Counted from the first letter of the stretch, positions 41,798 through 52,700 are shown. The stretch: DNA of 64,000 nt from Halomonas sp. 328 (GCF_015645095.1 NZ_JADOTW010000004.1:62001-126000); one strand, 5' to 3'. A program made the numbers and translations. Notes: generated from the letters alone by a model not told the origin.

Positions 41798-42119
41798 GGC
41801 GGTCTCCTTGAAGTGAGTTATCGGCGTGCCGGTTATCGAGTCGGGCGCTGAACGATTACCGTCTGTCAGCGTTGCGTATCAAGCCTCGGCCCGACAGCCA
41901 CCGATCAGGGGGTCGCTTTTCATTTTACGGGCTCAAGCCTGGTGGAACCATGACCTTGGTGCGGGTCATGGCACGATAATGCATTGGCGCTACCCGCCAG
42001 GCGAGCCGGTTCGCCATGAGACGACTGGGAGCCGGCGAGGCAGCATATTATTATTACCTTATCAAAAATCGGACCCGCGGCGCTCTGAGTGTTGGCGTCG
42101 GGTCAGTCATGGAGGCGTG
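41798..42119. other. Intergenic region between pdxH and cytochrome b561 gene
   Basis: 322 bp with no supported gene. It must hold both divergent promoters. The stretch 42040-42070 is AT-rich (TATTATTATTACCTTATC). An open frame extends the cytochrome upstream to 41826 but has no similarity or ribosome site and is taken as non-coding. Confidence 0.5.
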
Positions 42120-42791
42120 ATGGGCGCGATACGGGTATGGGATATCCCCACGAGGGCATTTCACTGGTGTCTGGTATTGGCCGTGGCATTGGCGTTCTAT
42201 ACGGTCAAGACGCCAGGGTGGCCGCTGTTCTTTCCCGTCGAGTGGCATGCGCGGGCGGGTTATGTGGTGCTGGGCTTGCTGCTGTTTCGCGGCCTCTGGG
42301 GAGTCTGGGGGGGACACTATGCGCGTTTTTCCCAGTTTCTCTACGGGCCCAGGCGGCTGTTGTGCTACGCCAGGGCCTTGCTCAAGGGGCGGCAGCCCAG
42401 CTATGCGGGACATAACCCCCTGGGGGGGCTCATGGTGCTGGTGATGCTGATGTCACTGACGCTCCAGGGCCTGACCGGGCTGGTCATGAGTGATGACATC
42501 TTCTTCGATGGGCCCTTGCGGGGCACCCTGGGCAGGGACGTGGAGGGGTGGCTCTCGACCCTGCATCACCGTAACGGCGAGGTACTGATGTGGCTGGTTG
42601 GCCTGCATCTGGTGGCGCTGCTGGTCCATCGGCTCAAGGGGGAGGCCCTCGTCATGGCCATGGTCACCGGTCGCAAGCGCCTGGCATCGGAGCCGCAAGA
42701 TGAGGGGGGAGCGGCGATCGGCCGGCCCTGGCTGGCGCTGCTATCGATGACGGCGGCACTGCTGTTGGTCATCTGGCTGTGGTGGGGCTGA
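42120..42791 (+). CDS. Cytochrome b561 domain protein (Ni/Fe-hydrogenase-type b)
   Basis: A 223-residue membrane cytochrome b with about five hydrophobic segments, the last an extra C-terminal helix. It starts IRVWDIPTRAFHWCLVLAV (candidate heme H15) and continues WHARAGYVVLGLLLFRGLWGVWGGHYARF, then HNPLGGLMVLVMLMSL and VGLHLVALLVHRLKGE, which supply further heme histidines. This pattern is typical of small diheme b-type proteins that reduce a soluble cytochrome c. A cytochrome c' gene is convergent just downstream, and the two families often pair. ATG at 42120 follows GGAGG with 4 bp; GTG at 42117 is an alternative. Confidence 0.86.
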   Translation: MGAIRVWDIPTRAFHWCLVLAVALAFYTVKTPGWPLFFPVEWHARAGYVVLGLLLFRGLWGVWGGHYARFSQFLYGPRRLLCYARALLKGRQPSYAGHNPLGGLMVLVMLMSLTLQGLTGLVMSDDIFFDGPLRGTLGRDVEGWLSTLHHRNGEVLMWLVGLHLVALLVHRLKGEALVMAMVTGRKRLASEPQDEGGAAIGRPWLALLSMTAALLLVIWLWWG

Positions 42792-42822
42792 CCCCCGCCC
42801 GAGAGGCGAGGGCCAGGGCCTG

Positions 42823-43287
42823 TCAGTCGGCCCGGTAGGCATCGTGGCAGCTGCGGCAAGTGTTGGCGGTAGCCGCCACCTGGCGGCGCAGGGCATTGAA
42901 GTCGTCCTGCTGGGCGACTTCCGCCAGGCGCTGGCTCTCATCGATCAGCGCCTGCTGTCGTGAGGCGAAGTCGTCCCAGTCATCGCCGATGGCCGCCAGG
43001 GCGTCGGTATCGAGGCCATGGCCGTCGCCTCGCAGGGAGCCCTCCAGGAAGCCTTCCCAGGGCATGGGAGCGAGGGCCGCGACCCGCTCGGCGCGCAGCA
43101 GTGCCGCCTCGGCATCGTAGTCGATGCGGCCCTGCGCCATGGCCCCCAAGGGGCCGAAATTGCCCGCCAGGGTCTTGAGGGCGGCCTGGCGATAGTCGAT
43201 GGCGCGCTCGATGTCGTCGGCCAGGGCCGGCTGAGCCAGTAGGCTCAGGCCACACAGCGAGAGCATTCCCAGGGTCATCTTGTGCAT
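42823..43287 (-). CDS. Cytochrome c' (class II c-type)
   Basis: A 154-residue periplasmic four-helix-bundle heme protein. A signal peptide (about 1-22, ending QPALADD) is followed by AIDYRQAALKTLAGNFGPLGAMAQG, the usual start of cytochrome c'. The heme site CRSCHDAYRAD is at the C-terminus, as class II proteins require. Cytochromes c' bind NO or take electrons from membrane b-type cytochromes. The start at 43287 has AGGAG upstream. Convergent with the b561 gene. Confidence 0.92.
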   Translation of the reverse strand: MHKMTLGMLSLCGLSLLAQPALADDIERAIDYRQAALKTLAGNFGPLGAMAQGRIDYDAEAALLRAERVAALAPMPWEGFLEGSLRGDGHGLDTDALAAIGDDWDDFASRQQALIDESQRLAEVAQQDDFNALRRQVAATANTCRSCHDAYRAD

Positions 43288-43314
43288 GTCGTTACCTCTC
43301 CTTGTCACGATCGA

Positions 43315-43331
43315 CCCCGGCGAGGCCGGGG
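43315..43331 (-). terminator. GC hairpin after the DUF2069 gene
   Basis: A 7-bp stem (43315-43321 with 43325-43331) and three-nt loop, between the end of the arsC-wrbA-DUF2069 operon and the cytochrome c' start. No T-tract on minus. Confidence 0.3.
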
Positions 43332-43384
43332 AGGCATAAGCTTATCACGATAACATCGGGCGTCCTCGCCACCCTGGCGGGCCA

Positions 43385-44421
<1,037 letters not shown>

Positions 44422-44760
44422 TCAGTCGAGCAGCGCCAGGATCGCTTCCGGGGGACGACCGACGATGGCCCGATCGCCACGGTCGGCGATCGGGCGCTGC
44501 ATCAGCTTGGGGGTCGCGGCGATGGCGGCAATCACGCTGTCGAGATCCGTGGCGTCCTCGCCCAGGGCCTTCCACTCTGCCTCATTGGTGCGCAGCAGGG
44601 CGCTGGGGTCATCCAGGCGGGCGGCCAGCTCATGGAGGGCCTGGGCATCCAGCGGCTCATCCAGGTAGCGATGGACGCGACACTCGACCCCGCGGGCTTC
44701 CAGCAGGGCGAGGGCTTCCCGGGACTTGGAGCAGCGGGGGTTGTGAAAGAGGGTGATCAT
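44422..44760 (-). CDS. arsC: Arsenate reductase-type (glutaredoxin-dependent) ArsC
   Basis: A 112-residue ArsC/Spx-like protein. The active cysteine lies in LFHNPRCSKSREALALLE (C10), and the arginines of the oxyanion site are in QRPIADRGDRAIVGRPPE near 90. It resembles the housekeeping YfgD/ArsC group; no ars operon genes are near, so a true arsenate role is uncertain. The start at 44760 aligns with the family; upstream frame is extra. Operon with wrbA 36 bp downstream. Confidence 0.88.
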   Translation of the reverse strand: MITLFHNPRCSKSREALALLEARGVECRVHRYLDEPLDAQALHELAARLDDPSALLRTNEAEWKALGEDATDLDSVIAAIAATPKLMQRPIADRGDRAIVGRPPEAILALLD

Positions 44761-44899
44761 CGACGACTTCCTCGCAAGAGAATCAGTGGCTTGGCGGCTA
44801 TTGTAGGGTGGCCCCCGGCCCCTCACAAGGCACCGCGGTCAGACATAGGGAGATTTATACCGTTATCTCGTGTTCACGAAATTTCCCAGCCTGCCTCGG

Positions 44900-45313
44900 C
44901 TATTCCAGCCGTCGATAGACCCAAGCGGGTTGGCCATCCGCCAGGTGGCGTTCGACCCGCTCGTAGCGGATGCCGAGCCGCTCGTAACGGTCGAGCCTGG
45001 CCAGCTCTTCGGCATCGACCCTGAGCAAGAGCCCCTCGACACTCGCGCTGGCATCCCGGGTGATGTCCAGCCCCTCCCGGCGGTAGCCCGGCAGGATGGC
45101 CGGTTGCGGGTCACCAGCGCGCCCGTAGATGACCCAACGCAGGGGGGCGTGGCGCAGGGTGCCATAGACGAAGACCCGGTGCTCGCCCTCGGCGATGGGC
45201 GGCAACGCTTCCGGGGGCGAGTAGCCGAAGGGGCTCAGCATCGTCCACCAGAGGTAGCCCGCCGCCAGCAGCGGCAGGCCCAACAGGCCGGTCAACAGAT
45301 AACGTAGCGGCAT
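44900..45313 (-). CDS. Gamma-glutamylcyclotransferase-like protein with N-terminal membrane anchor
   Basis: A 137-residue GGCT/AIG2-fold protein. The substrate loop VFVYGTLRHAPLRW (about 48-61) and LPGYRREGLDI, VEGLLLRVDAEELARLDRYE near 100 are typical, with the catalytic glutamate in LDRYER. Unusually, residues 5-25 form a hydrophobic segment, so the enzyme is probably tethered to the inner membrane with the domain in the periplasm or cytosol. Start at 45313 chosen over GTG/ATG extensions to 45421. It is transcribed away from the Smr gene. Confidence 0.82.
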   Translation of the reverse strand: MPLRYLLTGLLGLPLLAAGYLWWTMLSPFGYSPPEALPPIAEGEHRVFVYGTLRHAPLRWVIYGRAGDPQPAILPGYRREGLDITRDASASVEGLLLRVDAEELARLDRYERLGIRYERVERHLADGQPAWVYRRLE

Positions 45314-45419
45314 GACAATCGCTCGTGGCCAGAATGGGTGACTGACGAGGCATGGCGGCGTGACAAGGGGCGCCCCACGAGGGTTACCATAGGGATCGGG
45401 TCTCGAGGAGGCAATCACC

Positions 45420-46004
45420 ATGAATCAGGAATCACAGGATTTTCGTCGCCTGATGGGCGATGTGCAGCCGCTGCGCCGCGGCCAGGACCGGGCCGACCCG
45501 GGGCACCGTCGCCAGGGGCCGAGCGAGGCGCAGCTGGCCCGTCGTCGCCAGGCCGAGGCGGCCGGCGTGGAGAGCAACTTCCTCTCCGATGACTTCGTCG
45601 AGCCGCTCGGGGCCTGGGATCCATTGACCTACCGGGGTGACGGCATCCAGACCGGCGTCATGGATCGCCTGCGCCAGGGGGGCTATCCGCCTCAGGCCCA
45701 GCTGCACCTGCTCAAGGTGCCCCTGGAGCGCTGTCGCCAGGAGCTGTTCGGCTTTATCCGCGACGCCGAGGCCCACGACCTGCGCTGCCTGCTGATCGTG
45801 CATGGGCGCGGCAGCCGCGATGACAGCCCCGCCAACCTGCGTCGCGCCTACCTCGACAAGTGGCTGCGCCAGTTCGATTCGGTGCAGGCCTTCGCCTCCG
45901 CCCAGCCGCAACACGGCGGCCTGGGGGCCACCTATGTGCTGCTGCGCAAGAGCGAGCGGGCGCGGGCGGCCAACCGGGAGCGGCAGCAGAAGCGCCGCGG
46001 TTAG
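45420..46004 (+). CDS. Smr-domain protein (SmrA/YdaL type)
   Basis: A 194-residue protein with a basic N-terminal region and a C-terminal Smr domain (about 95-180). The LDLH-type motif is AQLHLLKVPLERCRQEL and the second motif is LLIVHGRGSRDDSPANL. Short Smr proteins of this kind have DNA-nicking or RNA-endonuclease activity in vitro. ATG at 45420 has GAGG 10 bp upstream. The Lys/Arg-rich end (RAANRERQQKRRG) suggests nucleic acid contact. Confidence 0.88.
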   Translation: MNQESQDFRRLMGDVQPLRRGQDRADPGHRRQGPSEAQLARRRQAEAAGVESNFLSDDFVEPLGAWDPLTYRGDGIQTGVMDRLRQGGYPPQAQLHLLKVPLERCRQELFGFIRDAEAHDLRCLLIVHGRGSRDDSPANLRRAYLDKWLRQFDSVQAFASAQPQHGGLGATYVLLRKSERARAANRERQQKRRG

Positions 46005-46016
46005 GTGGCCTCAGAC

Positions 46017-46050
46017 GACGCGGCCCCGGCAAGCTTGCCGGGGCCGCGTC
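46017..46050. terminator. Perfect 34-bp palindrome between convergent Smr and DUF934 genes
   Basis: 17 bp (46017-46033) are exactly mirrored at 46034-46050. As RNA this is a long GC-rich stem with a minimal loop, 13 bp after the Smr stop and 21 bp from the DUF934 stop, so it likely stops transcription from both sides. T-tracts are absent. Confidence 0.6.
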
Positions 46051-46071
46051 ATAGCGAAGGGAGCAGGGGCC

Positions 46072-46590
46072 TCAGGCGCCTTTCTGCTCCTTGAGGCGAC
46101 GCTCGAAGAGCGCCTCCTGGCTGTCCACCGCCGGCTGGTAGCTGACGCTGAAGGCGCCCAGGGCACGCAGGGCATCGTCCAGGTGCTGATCCTCGCGCAG
46201 GGCCAGGGCGTCGAAACCGCAGCGGCTCATATAGTAGAGCTGATCCACCAGCACATCGCCGATGGCGCGCACCTCGGCGGTGTAGCCGTAACGCTCGCGC
46301 AGCAGCCGCGCCAGGCTGTAGCCGCGGCCATCGGTGAAGGCCGGAAAGTCGATGGCGATCAGCGGCGCCGCCGCCAGGCGTTCGGCCAGCTCAGGCGTCA
46401 GCTCGGTGTCGCTGGGCAGCCAGGGGGCCAGGCCCTCGTCGGCGGCGGCCTCGAGCCACAGGGCCAGGGGCACGATCACCGGGCGCCGGGTAGGCAGGGC
46501 CGCTTCGTGGCGGGACAGGGCCCAGTCGTCCTGTTCCGGCTGACCCAGCTTGATCAGGGTCTGGGCGTGCTCGAGTTGAGTGTCAGGCAT
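46072..46590 (-). CDS. DUF934 protein of the sulfite reductase operon
   Basis: A 172-residue DUF934 protein, nearly always beside a CysI-like reductase. Conserved pieces are VIVPLALWLEAA near 40, IDFPAFTDGRGYSLARLLRERYGY near 80-103 and DVLVDQLYYMSRCGFDALAL near 111. Suspected to be an assembly or oxidoreductase partner; not proven. Its ATG lies 8 bp inside the end of cysI, so the two are co-translated. Confidence 0.87.
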   Translation of the reverse strand: MPDTQLEHAQTLIKLGQPEQDDWALSRHEAALPTRRPVIVPLALWLEAAADEGLAPWLPSDTELTPELAERLAAAPLIAIDFPAFTDGRGYSLARLLRERYGYTAEVRAIGDVLVDQLYYMSRCGFDALALREDQHLDDALRALGAFSVSYQPAVDSQEALFERRLKEQKGA

Positions 46591-48235
46591 AGACCCGCTC
46601 CTTGAAGGGCTTGAGACCGATACGGCGATAGGTGTCGAGGAAGGTCTCGTCGTCATGACGACGCTCGACGAAGACCTTGAGCACCTTGTCGATCACCTCG
46701 GGCACGTCCTCGCGGAAGAAGGAGGGGCCGAGGATCTTGCCCAGGGAGGCGTCGTCGCTGGCGTTGCCGCCCAACGAGATCTGGTAGTACTCCTCGCCCT
46801 TCTTGTCGACGCCGAGGATGCCGATATGGCCCACATGATGGTGACCACAGGCGTTCATGCAGCCGGAGATATTGAGGTCCAGGGGGCCCAGGTCGTAGAG
46901 GAAGTCGAGGTCCTCGAAGCGCTCCTGGAGGGCCTGAGCGATGGGAATCGACACCGCATTGGCCAGGCCACAGTAGTCGCCGCCGGGGCAGCAGATGATG
47001 TCGTTGAGGGTACCCACGGTGGGGTTGGCCATGCCGAGTTCGTCGAGCTCGTGCCACAGGGCCTCGAGCTCGTCCACCGGCACGTCGGAGAGCACCAGGT
47101 TCTGCTCGTGGGTGACCCGCACTTCGCCGAAGCTGTAGCGTTCGGCGAGATCCGCCACGGCGTCGAGCTGGTCGGCGGTGACGTCGCCGGGGGCATGCTC
47201 GCGGCGCTTCAGCGACAGGGTGACCGCCTTGTAGCCGGGCACCTTGTGGTCGGTGACGTTATTGGTGACGAAGCGACCGAAGGCGCGGTTCTCTGCACGC
47301 AGGGCCTCGACGGCGGCGATGGCGTCATCGGCCACCGGGCGGCGCTCAGGCTCCACGAAGTGGGCACGGGCGGCCTCGACGGCCTCCCGGGTCAGGGTCT
47401 GGGGACCATCCTTGAGGTGGGCCCACTCGGCGTCGACACGACGGCGGAATTCCTCGATGCCCAGCGCCTTGACCAGGATCTTGATGCGCGCCTTGAACTT
47501 GTTGTCGCGGCGGCCGAACTGATTGTAGACCCGCACGCAGGCCTCCAGGTAGGTCAGCAGGTGCTGCCAGGGCAGGTCCTCGCGCACCACGTCGCCGATC
47601 ATCGGCGTACGGCCCAGGCCGCCCCCGGCCAGCACCTTGACCCGCAGTTCGCCCTGGTCGTCGTGCCACAGGCGCAGGCCGATATCGTGGACCTGGATGG
47701 CGGCCCGGTCGGCGGCGGCGCCGGTCACGGCGATCTTGAACTTGCGCGGCAGGAAGGCGAATTCCGGATGCAGGGTCGACCACTGGCGAATCAGTTCGCA
47801 CCAGGGGCGGGGATCCTCCACCTCGTCCCGGGCGATACCGGCGAACTGGTCGCTGGTGGTGTTGCGGATGCAGTTGCCGCTGGTCTGGATGGCATGCATC
47901 TGCACCTCGGCGAGCTCGGCGAGGATCTCCGGCACGTCCTCCAGCGCCGGCCAGTTGAGCTGCAGGTTCTGGCGGGTGGTGAAGTGGGCATAACCGCGGT
48001 CGTAGCGGCGGGTGATCTCGCCCAGGCGACGCAGCTGAGTGGCGGAGAGCATGCCGTAGGGAATGGCGATGCGCAGCATGGGCGCATGCTTCTGGATATA
48101 GAGCCCGTTCTGCAGGCGCAGCGGGCGGAATTCCTCTTCCGGCAGACGCCCGGCCAGGTGGCGCGCCATCTGGTCACGGAACTGGGCGACGCGTTCGTCG
48201 ACGAGCGTCTGATCGTAGGTGTCGTACCGATACAT
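46583..48235 (-). CDS. cysI: Assimilatory sulfite/nitrite reductase hemoprotein (CysI-like)
   Basis: Reduces sulfite to sulfide by six electrons with a siroheme coupled to a 4Fe-4S cluster. The 550 residues contain the substrate-binding stretch YAHFTTRQNLQLNW near 80, and the cluster cysteines in CCPGGDYCGLA (near 405) and NISGCMNACGHHHVGH (near 447). It belongs to the single-polypeptide, YvcI/CysI2-like group found with DUF934, and electrons may come from ferredoxin or a flavoprotein. Start at 48235 (MYRYDTYDQTLVDERV). The leader holds a terminator-like hairpin and an AT-rich inverted repeat. Confidence 0.91.
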   Translation of the reverse strand: MYRYDTYDQTLVDERVAQFRDQMARHLAGRLPEEEFRPLRLQNGLYIQKHAPMLRIAIPYGMLSATQLRRLGEITRRYDRGYAHFTTRQNLQLNWPALEDVPEILAELAEVQMHAIQTSGNCIRNTTSDQFAGIARDEVEDPRPWCELIRQWSTLHPEFAFLPRKFKIAVTGAAADRAAIQVHDIGLRLWHDDQGELRVKVLAGGGLGRTPMIGDVVREDLPWQHLLTYLEACVRVYNQFGRRDNKFKARIKILVKALGIEEFRRRVDAEWAHLKDGPQTLTREAVEAARAHFVEPERRPVADDAIAAVEALRAENRAFGRFVTNNVTDHKVPGYKAVTLSLKRREHAPGDVTADQLDAVADLAERYSFGEVRVTHEQNLVLSDVPVDELEALWHELDELGMANPTVGTLNDIICCPGGDYCGLANAVSIPIAQALQERFEDLDFLYDLGPLDLNISGCMNACGHHHVGHIGILGVDKKGEEYYQISLGGNASDDASLGKILGPSFFREDVPEVIDKVLKVFVERRHDDETFLDTYRRIGLKPFKERVYA

Positions 48236-48260
48236 TCAGGGGTGTCCTGCTAGTCGGGGC

Positions 48261-48290
48261 CAAAAATAGGGTGCCGTATGCGGGCACCTT
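48261..48290 (-). terminator. Terminator-like hairpin in the cysI 5' leader
   Basis: On the minus strand AAGGTGCC (48290-48283) pairs with GGCACCCT (48275-48268), loop of seven nt, followed by A-T5 (48267-48262). It lies 26 bp upstream of the cysI ATG. It may end the metH-MATE transcript, or attenuate cysI if the cysI promoter is in the AT-rich block further upstream. Confidence 0.6.
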
Positions 48291-48301
48291 ACTCCTCTCT
48301 C

Positions 48302-48322
48302 TTTATTCTATGAAAGAATAAA
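48302..48322. promoter_or_regulatory. AT-rich inverted repeat upstream of cysI
   Basis: TTTATTC (48302-48308) and GAATAAA (48316-48322) form a perfect inverted repeat inside a 60-bp AT-rich block (48300-48355) between the MATE stop and the cysI leader. A candidate operator or promoter element for the sulfite reductase operon. CysB sites are poorly conserved, so I do not assign it. Confidence 0.4.
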
Positions 48323-48372
48323 TGATCATAGTTTTTTATTAAAGGGTTATTAGAGAGGGCGAAGGAGGGCGA

Positions 48373-49701
48373 CTAGATCACCAGGCGTTGCCAGCGCCGA
48401 CGTTGCCAGATCAGTGCGAAACAGGCCGAGTTGAAGCAGCGATAGCCCAGCTGTACCCACCAGATGCCGATCAGCCCCTGCTCCAGTACCACCCCGACCC
48501 ACCAGGCCAGGGGCAGGAAGAGCAGCCACTGGGTGGCCAGAGTCAGGGTCATCACGGTGCGATTGGCCCCGGCCCCCAGCAGGGCCTGGCCCAGCACCAG
48601 GGCGGCGGCATCCAGCACGATCATCAGGGCGGTCAGCTGCAGGGGCAGGCGGCCCATCTCGATCAGCGCCGGGTCGTGCAGGAAAATCGACAGCACCGCC
48701 TCGGGGAACAGCAGCATGGGCAGCGCCAGGGTCGCCAGGCAGGGCCAGGCCAGGCGCACCACATCCCAGCCCCAGCGGTGGGCCTCCTGGTGGGCCTCCT
48801 GCCCCATGGCCTGTCCCACCAGGCTAAGGGCGGCCAGGCCCAGGCCGACCCCAGGCAGGATCAGCAGCAGCGACAGGTTCACCAGCACATGGCCCACCGC
48901 CACGCTGGCGGTATCCAGCTGGCCGAGGATCCAGAACAACACCGCATAGCCGGCGGCAAACCAGAGCTGCTGGAAGGAGTGGGGCGTGGCCAGGCGCAGG
49001 GTGGTGGCGAGGATGGCCGGCCTGGGTAAGCGCCTGGGGCCGACGCGAGGCCCCAGGTGACGGCGACTGACCAGGGCCCAGAGGGTGACCCCCACCAGCA
49101 GCGAGACCGTGGTACCGGCGCCGGCGCCGGCGGCCTCCATGCGCGGCAGACCCCAGTAGCCGAAGATCAGGCCGATGCTGACCAGTACATTGACCGCATG
49201 CATCACCAGGATGATGCGCAGGTAGATGCCGGTGCGCTGGATGCCGTTCCAGTAGCCGCGAAAGCAGAAGATCATCGCCACCGGCACCAGGGAGAGCACC
49301 CGCCAGCGGAAATAGCTCACCGCCTCGGCGTGCACGGCGGTGTCCTGGTTGATCCACCCCAGCAGCCGGGGCGCCTGCCACAGGCAGAGCAGCGACAGGG
49401 GCCCGGCCACCAGCAGGGCGATCCACAGGCCCGCGCCCAGGGGCCGGGCGCGGCCGGCCCAATCCTGCTCGCCATGGCGCCGGGCGGTCTGGGCCTGGAC
49501 CCCGGAGGAGAGACCGAAAACCACGGCGGTGATCAGGAAGATCGCATAGCCGCCGATGCCGACCCCGGCCAGGGGCACCTCGCCGAGGCTGCCCACCAGG
49601 GCGGCATCGATCAGGTTGAGCAGGCTCTGGGAGAGCATGCCGGCGATGATCGGCAGGGCGAGGCGCAGGATGGTCTGGCGGCGGGTCGAGTCGGGAAGCA
49701 T
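48373..49701 (-). CDS. MATE-family multidrug/Na+ efflux protein (DinF-like)
   Basis: A 442-residue membrane protein with twelve hydrophobic segments in two MATE bundles. The N-terminal LALPIIAGMLSQSLLNLIDAALVGSLG (about 14-40) is the MatE signature, followed by GVGIGGYAIFLITAVVFGLSSG. The second half repeats the pattern from LATPHSFQQLWFAAGYAVLF. The substrate is not visible. It follows metH by 55 bp and probably shares its transcript. Confidence 0.9.
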   Translation of the reverse strand: MLPDSTRRQTILRLALPIIAGMLSQSLLNLIDAALVGSLGEVPLAGVGIGGYAIFLITAVVFGLSSGVQAQTARRHGEQDWAGRARPLGAGLWIALLVAGPLSLLCLWQAPRLLGWINQDTAVHAEAVSYFRWRVLSLVPVAMIFCFRGYWNGIQRTGIYLRIILVMHAVNVLVSIGLIFGYWGLPRMEAAGAGAGTTVSLLVGVTLWALVSRRHLGPRVGPRRLPRPAILATTLRLATPHSFQQLWFAAGYAVLFWILGQLDTASVAVGHVLVNLSLLLILPGVGLGLAALSLVGQAMGQEAHQEAHRWGWDVVRLAWPCLATLALPMLLFPEAVLSIFLHDPALIEMGRLPLQLTALMIVLDAAALVLGQALLGAGANRTVMTLTLATQWLLFLPLAWWVGVVLEQGLIGIWWVQLGYRCFNSACFALIWQRRRWQRLVI

Positions 49702-49756
49702 CGGCTCTCGTCAACTGGGCGGCCCGGCGACTCACGAGTCGGCGGGCCGCGGCGGC

Positions 49757-52700
49757 TCAGGCGGGGTCGTAGGAGAGCACCGGCGCCAGCCAGCGCTCCA
49801 GCTCGGGAAGCGACATCGCCTTGCGTTCGGCCAGCGCCTCGACCTGATCGCGGGTGATCTTGCCGGTGGAGAAGTACTTCGACTGGGGGTGGGCGAAATA
49901 CCAGCCGGCCACCGCCGCCGCCGGCCACATGGCGAAGTTCTCGGTGAGCGCCAGGCCGCTATGGGTCTCGGCGTCGAGCAGCCGGAAGAGGGTGGCCTTC
50001 TCGGTATGGTCGGGGCAGGCGGGGTAGCCCGGCGCCGGGCGGATGCCCTGGTACTTCTCGGCGATCAGCGCCTCGTTGTCGAGGGTCTCCTCGGGCACAT
50101 AGCCCCAGTACTCCTTGCGCACCCGCTCGTGGATGCGTTCGGCGAAGGCCTCCGCCAGGCGATCGGCCAGGGCCTGGACCAGGATGGCGTTGTAGTCGTC
50201 GCCGGCGGCCTCGTAGGCCTTGCTGAGTTCTTCCACGCCGTGGCCGGCGGTGACCGCGAAGCCGCCGATCCAGTCCGGCTTGCCGCTGGGCTCTCCATTC
50301 GCGTCATAACGGGGGGCGATAAAGTCGGCCAGGCTATAGCAGACGCCGTCGCGGTTCTTGGTCATCTGCTGGCGAATATGGTGCAGGCGCTCGACCACCC
50401 GGGTGCGCGACTCGTCCGCATAGACCTCGATGACATCATCGTCGACGCTGTTGGCCGGCCACAGGCCGATCACGCCCCGAGCCTGGATGCGCTTCTCGTC
50501 GATCAGCTTGGCGAGCATCTTCTGGGCATCGTCGAAGAGGCTGCGGGCCGCCTCGCCCACCACCTCGTCCTCGAGGATCTTCGGGTACTTGCCGGCCAGC
50601 TGCCAGCTCATGAAGAAGGGTGTCCAGTCGATGCGCTCGACCAGCTCCGCCAGGTCATAGTCATCGAAGACGGTGAGGCCCGGGGTGCGGGGCGCCGGCG
50701 GCGTATAGCCGGCCCAGTCGATGGCGAACTTGCGCGCCCGGGCCTCGGCGTAGGTGAGATCGGCGGCCTTGGGGCGGCGCTTGGCGTTGCGTTCGCGCAC
50801 CTTCTCGTACTCGGCACGGATCTCCGCCACATAGGCCTCCTTGAGGCCCGGGGAGAGCAGCTTGCCGGCCACCCCCACGGCGCGGGAGGCGTCGGTGACG
50901 TAGATCACCGGATGCTCGTAACCGGGCTCGATCTTCACCGCGGTATGCGCCTTGGAGGTGGTGGCGCCACCGATCAGCAGTGGCAGGGTGAAGCCCTGAC
51001 GCTGCATCTCCTTGGCCACGTGGACCATCTCGTCCAGCGACGGGGTGATCAGCCCGGAGAGGCCGATGATATCGGCATTCACTTCCCGGGCGGTCTGCAG
51101 GATCTTCTCCGCGGGCACCATCACGCCCAGGTCGATCACCTCGTAGTTGTTGCACTGCAGGACCACGCCGACGATGTTCTTGCCGATATCGTGGACGTCG
51201 CCCTTGACCGTGGCCATGACGATCCTGCCCTTGGCCTGGGTCTCCTCGCTCTTCTCCGCCTCGATAAAGGGAATCAGGTAGGCCACCGCCTGCTTCATCA
51301 CCCGCGCCGACTTGACCACCTGGGGCAGGAACATCTTGCCGGCACCGAAGAGGTCGCCGACCACGTTCATGCCGTCCATCAGGGGGCCCTCGATCACCTC
51401 GATGGGGCGTGCCGCGGCGGCCCGGGCCTCCTCGGTGTCCTCCTCGATATAGGCGGTGACCCCCTTGACCAGGGCATGCTCGATGCGCTTGTTGACCGGC
51501 CAGGAGCGCCACTCCAGGTCTTCCTTCTTGGCGCCGCTGGAACCGTCGCCCTTGTACTTGTCGGCCAGGTCCACCAGGCGTTCGGTGCCGTCGGGACGCC
51601 GGTTGAGGACCACGTCCTCCACCGCCTCGCGCAGCTCTTCCGGCAGGTCGTCGTAGACCGCCAGCTGACCGGCGTTGACGATGCCCATGGTCAGGCCGGC
51701 GCGGATGGCGTGGTAGAGGAAGACCGAGTGGATCGCCTCGCGCACCGGGTTGTTGCCGCGGAACGAGAAGGAGACGTTGGAGACGCCGCCGGAGACCAGG
51801 GCATGGGGCAGGTGCTCGCGGATCCAGCGGGTCGCCTCGATGAAGTCGACGGCGTAGTTGTCGTGCTCCTCAATGCCGGTGGCGATGGCGAAGATATTGG
51901 GGTCGAAGATGATGTCTTCCGGCGGGAAGTCGAGCTCATCGACGAGGATGCGATAGGCGCGCTCGCAGATCTCGGTCTTGCGGGCGAAGGTGTCCGCCTG
52001 GCCGACCTCGTCGAAGGCCATCACCACCACGGCGGCACCGTGCCGCCGGCAGATGGTGGCCTGTTCGCGGAAGGCGTCCTCGCCCTCCTTCATCGAGATC
52101 GAGTTGACCACCGCCTTGCCCTGGACGCACTTGAGCCCCGCCTCGATGATCTCCCACTTGGAGGAGTCGATCATGATCGGTACCCGGGCGATGTCCGGTT
52201 CGCCGGCGATCAGGTTGAGGAAGCGCACCATCGCCTCCTGGGACTCGAGCATGCCCTCGTCCATATTGATGTCGATGACCTGGGCGCCGTTTTCGACCTG
52301 CTCCAGGGCCACCTCCAGGGCGGTGGTGAAGTCCTCCTCGACGATCAGCCGCTTGAAGCGGGCCGAGCCGGTGACATTGGTACGCTCGCCGACGTTGACG
52401 AACAGCGAGTCCGCCTCGATGTTGAAGGGCTCCAGCCCCGACAGGCGGCAGGCCCGGGGGCGCTCGGGCACCACCCGCGGGGCGGTGTCGCGCACCGCCT
52501 CGGCGATGGCGCGGATATGCTCGGGGGTCGAACCGCAGCAGCCACCGATGATATTGACCAGGCCGCTTGAGGCGAACTCGGCGACGATGGCCGCCATCTC
52601 CTCCGGGGTCTGGTCGTATTCGCCGAACTCGTTGGGCAGGCCGGCGTTGGGGTGGGCGGAGACGAAGGTGTCGGCCTTGTTGGAGAGCTCCTCCAGGTAG

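Noticed and set aside
48235-48290. A leader peptide in the cysI leader (GTG after AGGAG)
   Set aside because: The frame does not end before cysI but runs on into it out of frame, and shows no run of Cys or Met codons expected for sulfur-responsive attenuation.
49556-52570. A 1004-codon open frame on the plus strand opposite metH
   Set aside because: It lies wholly antisense to the well-supported metH gene, has no recognisable motif, and arises from the high third-position GC of the true frame.
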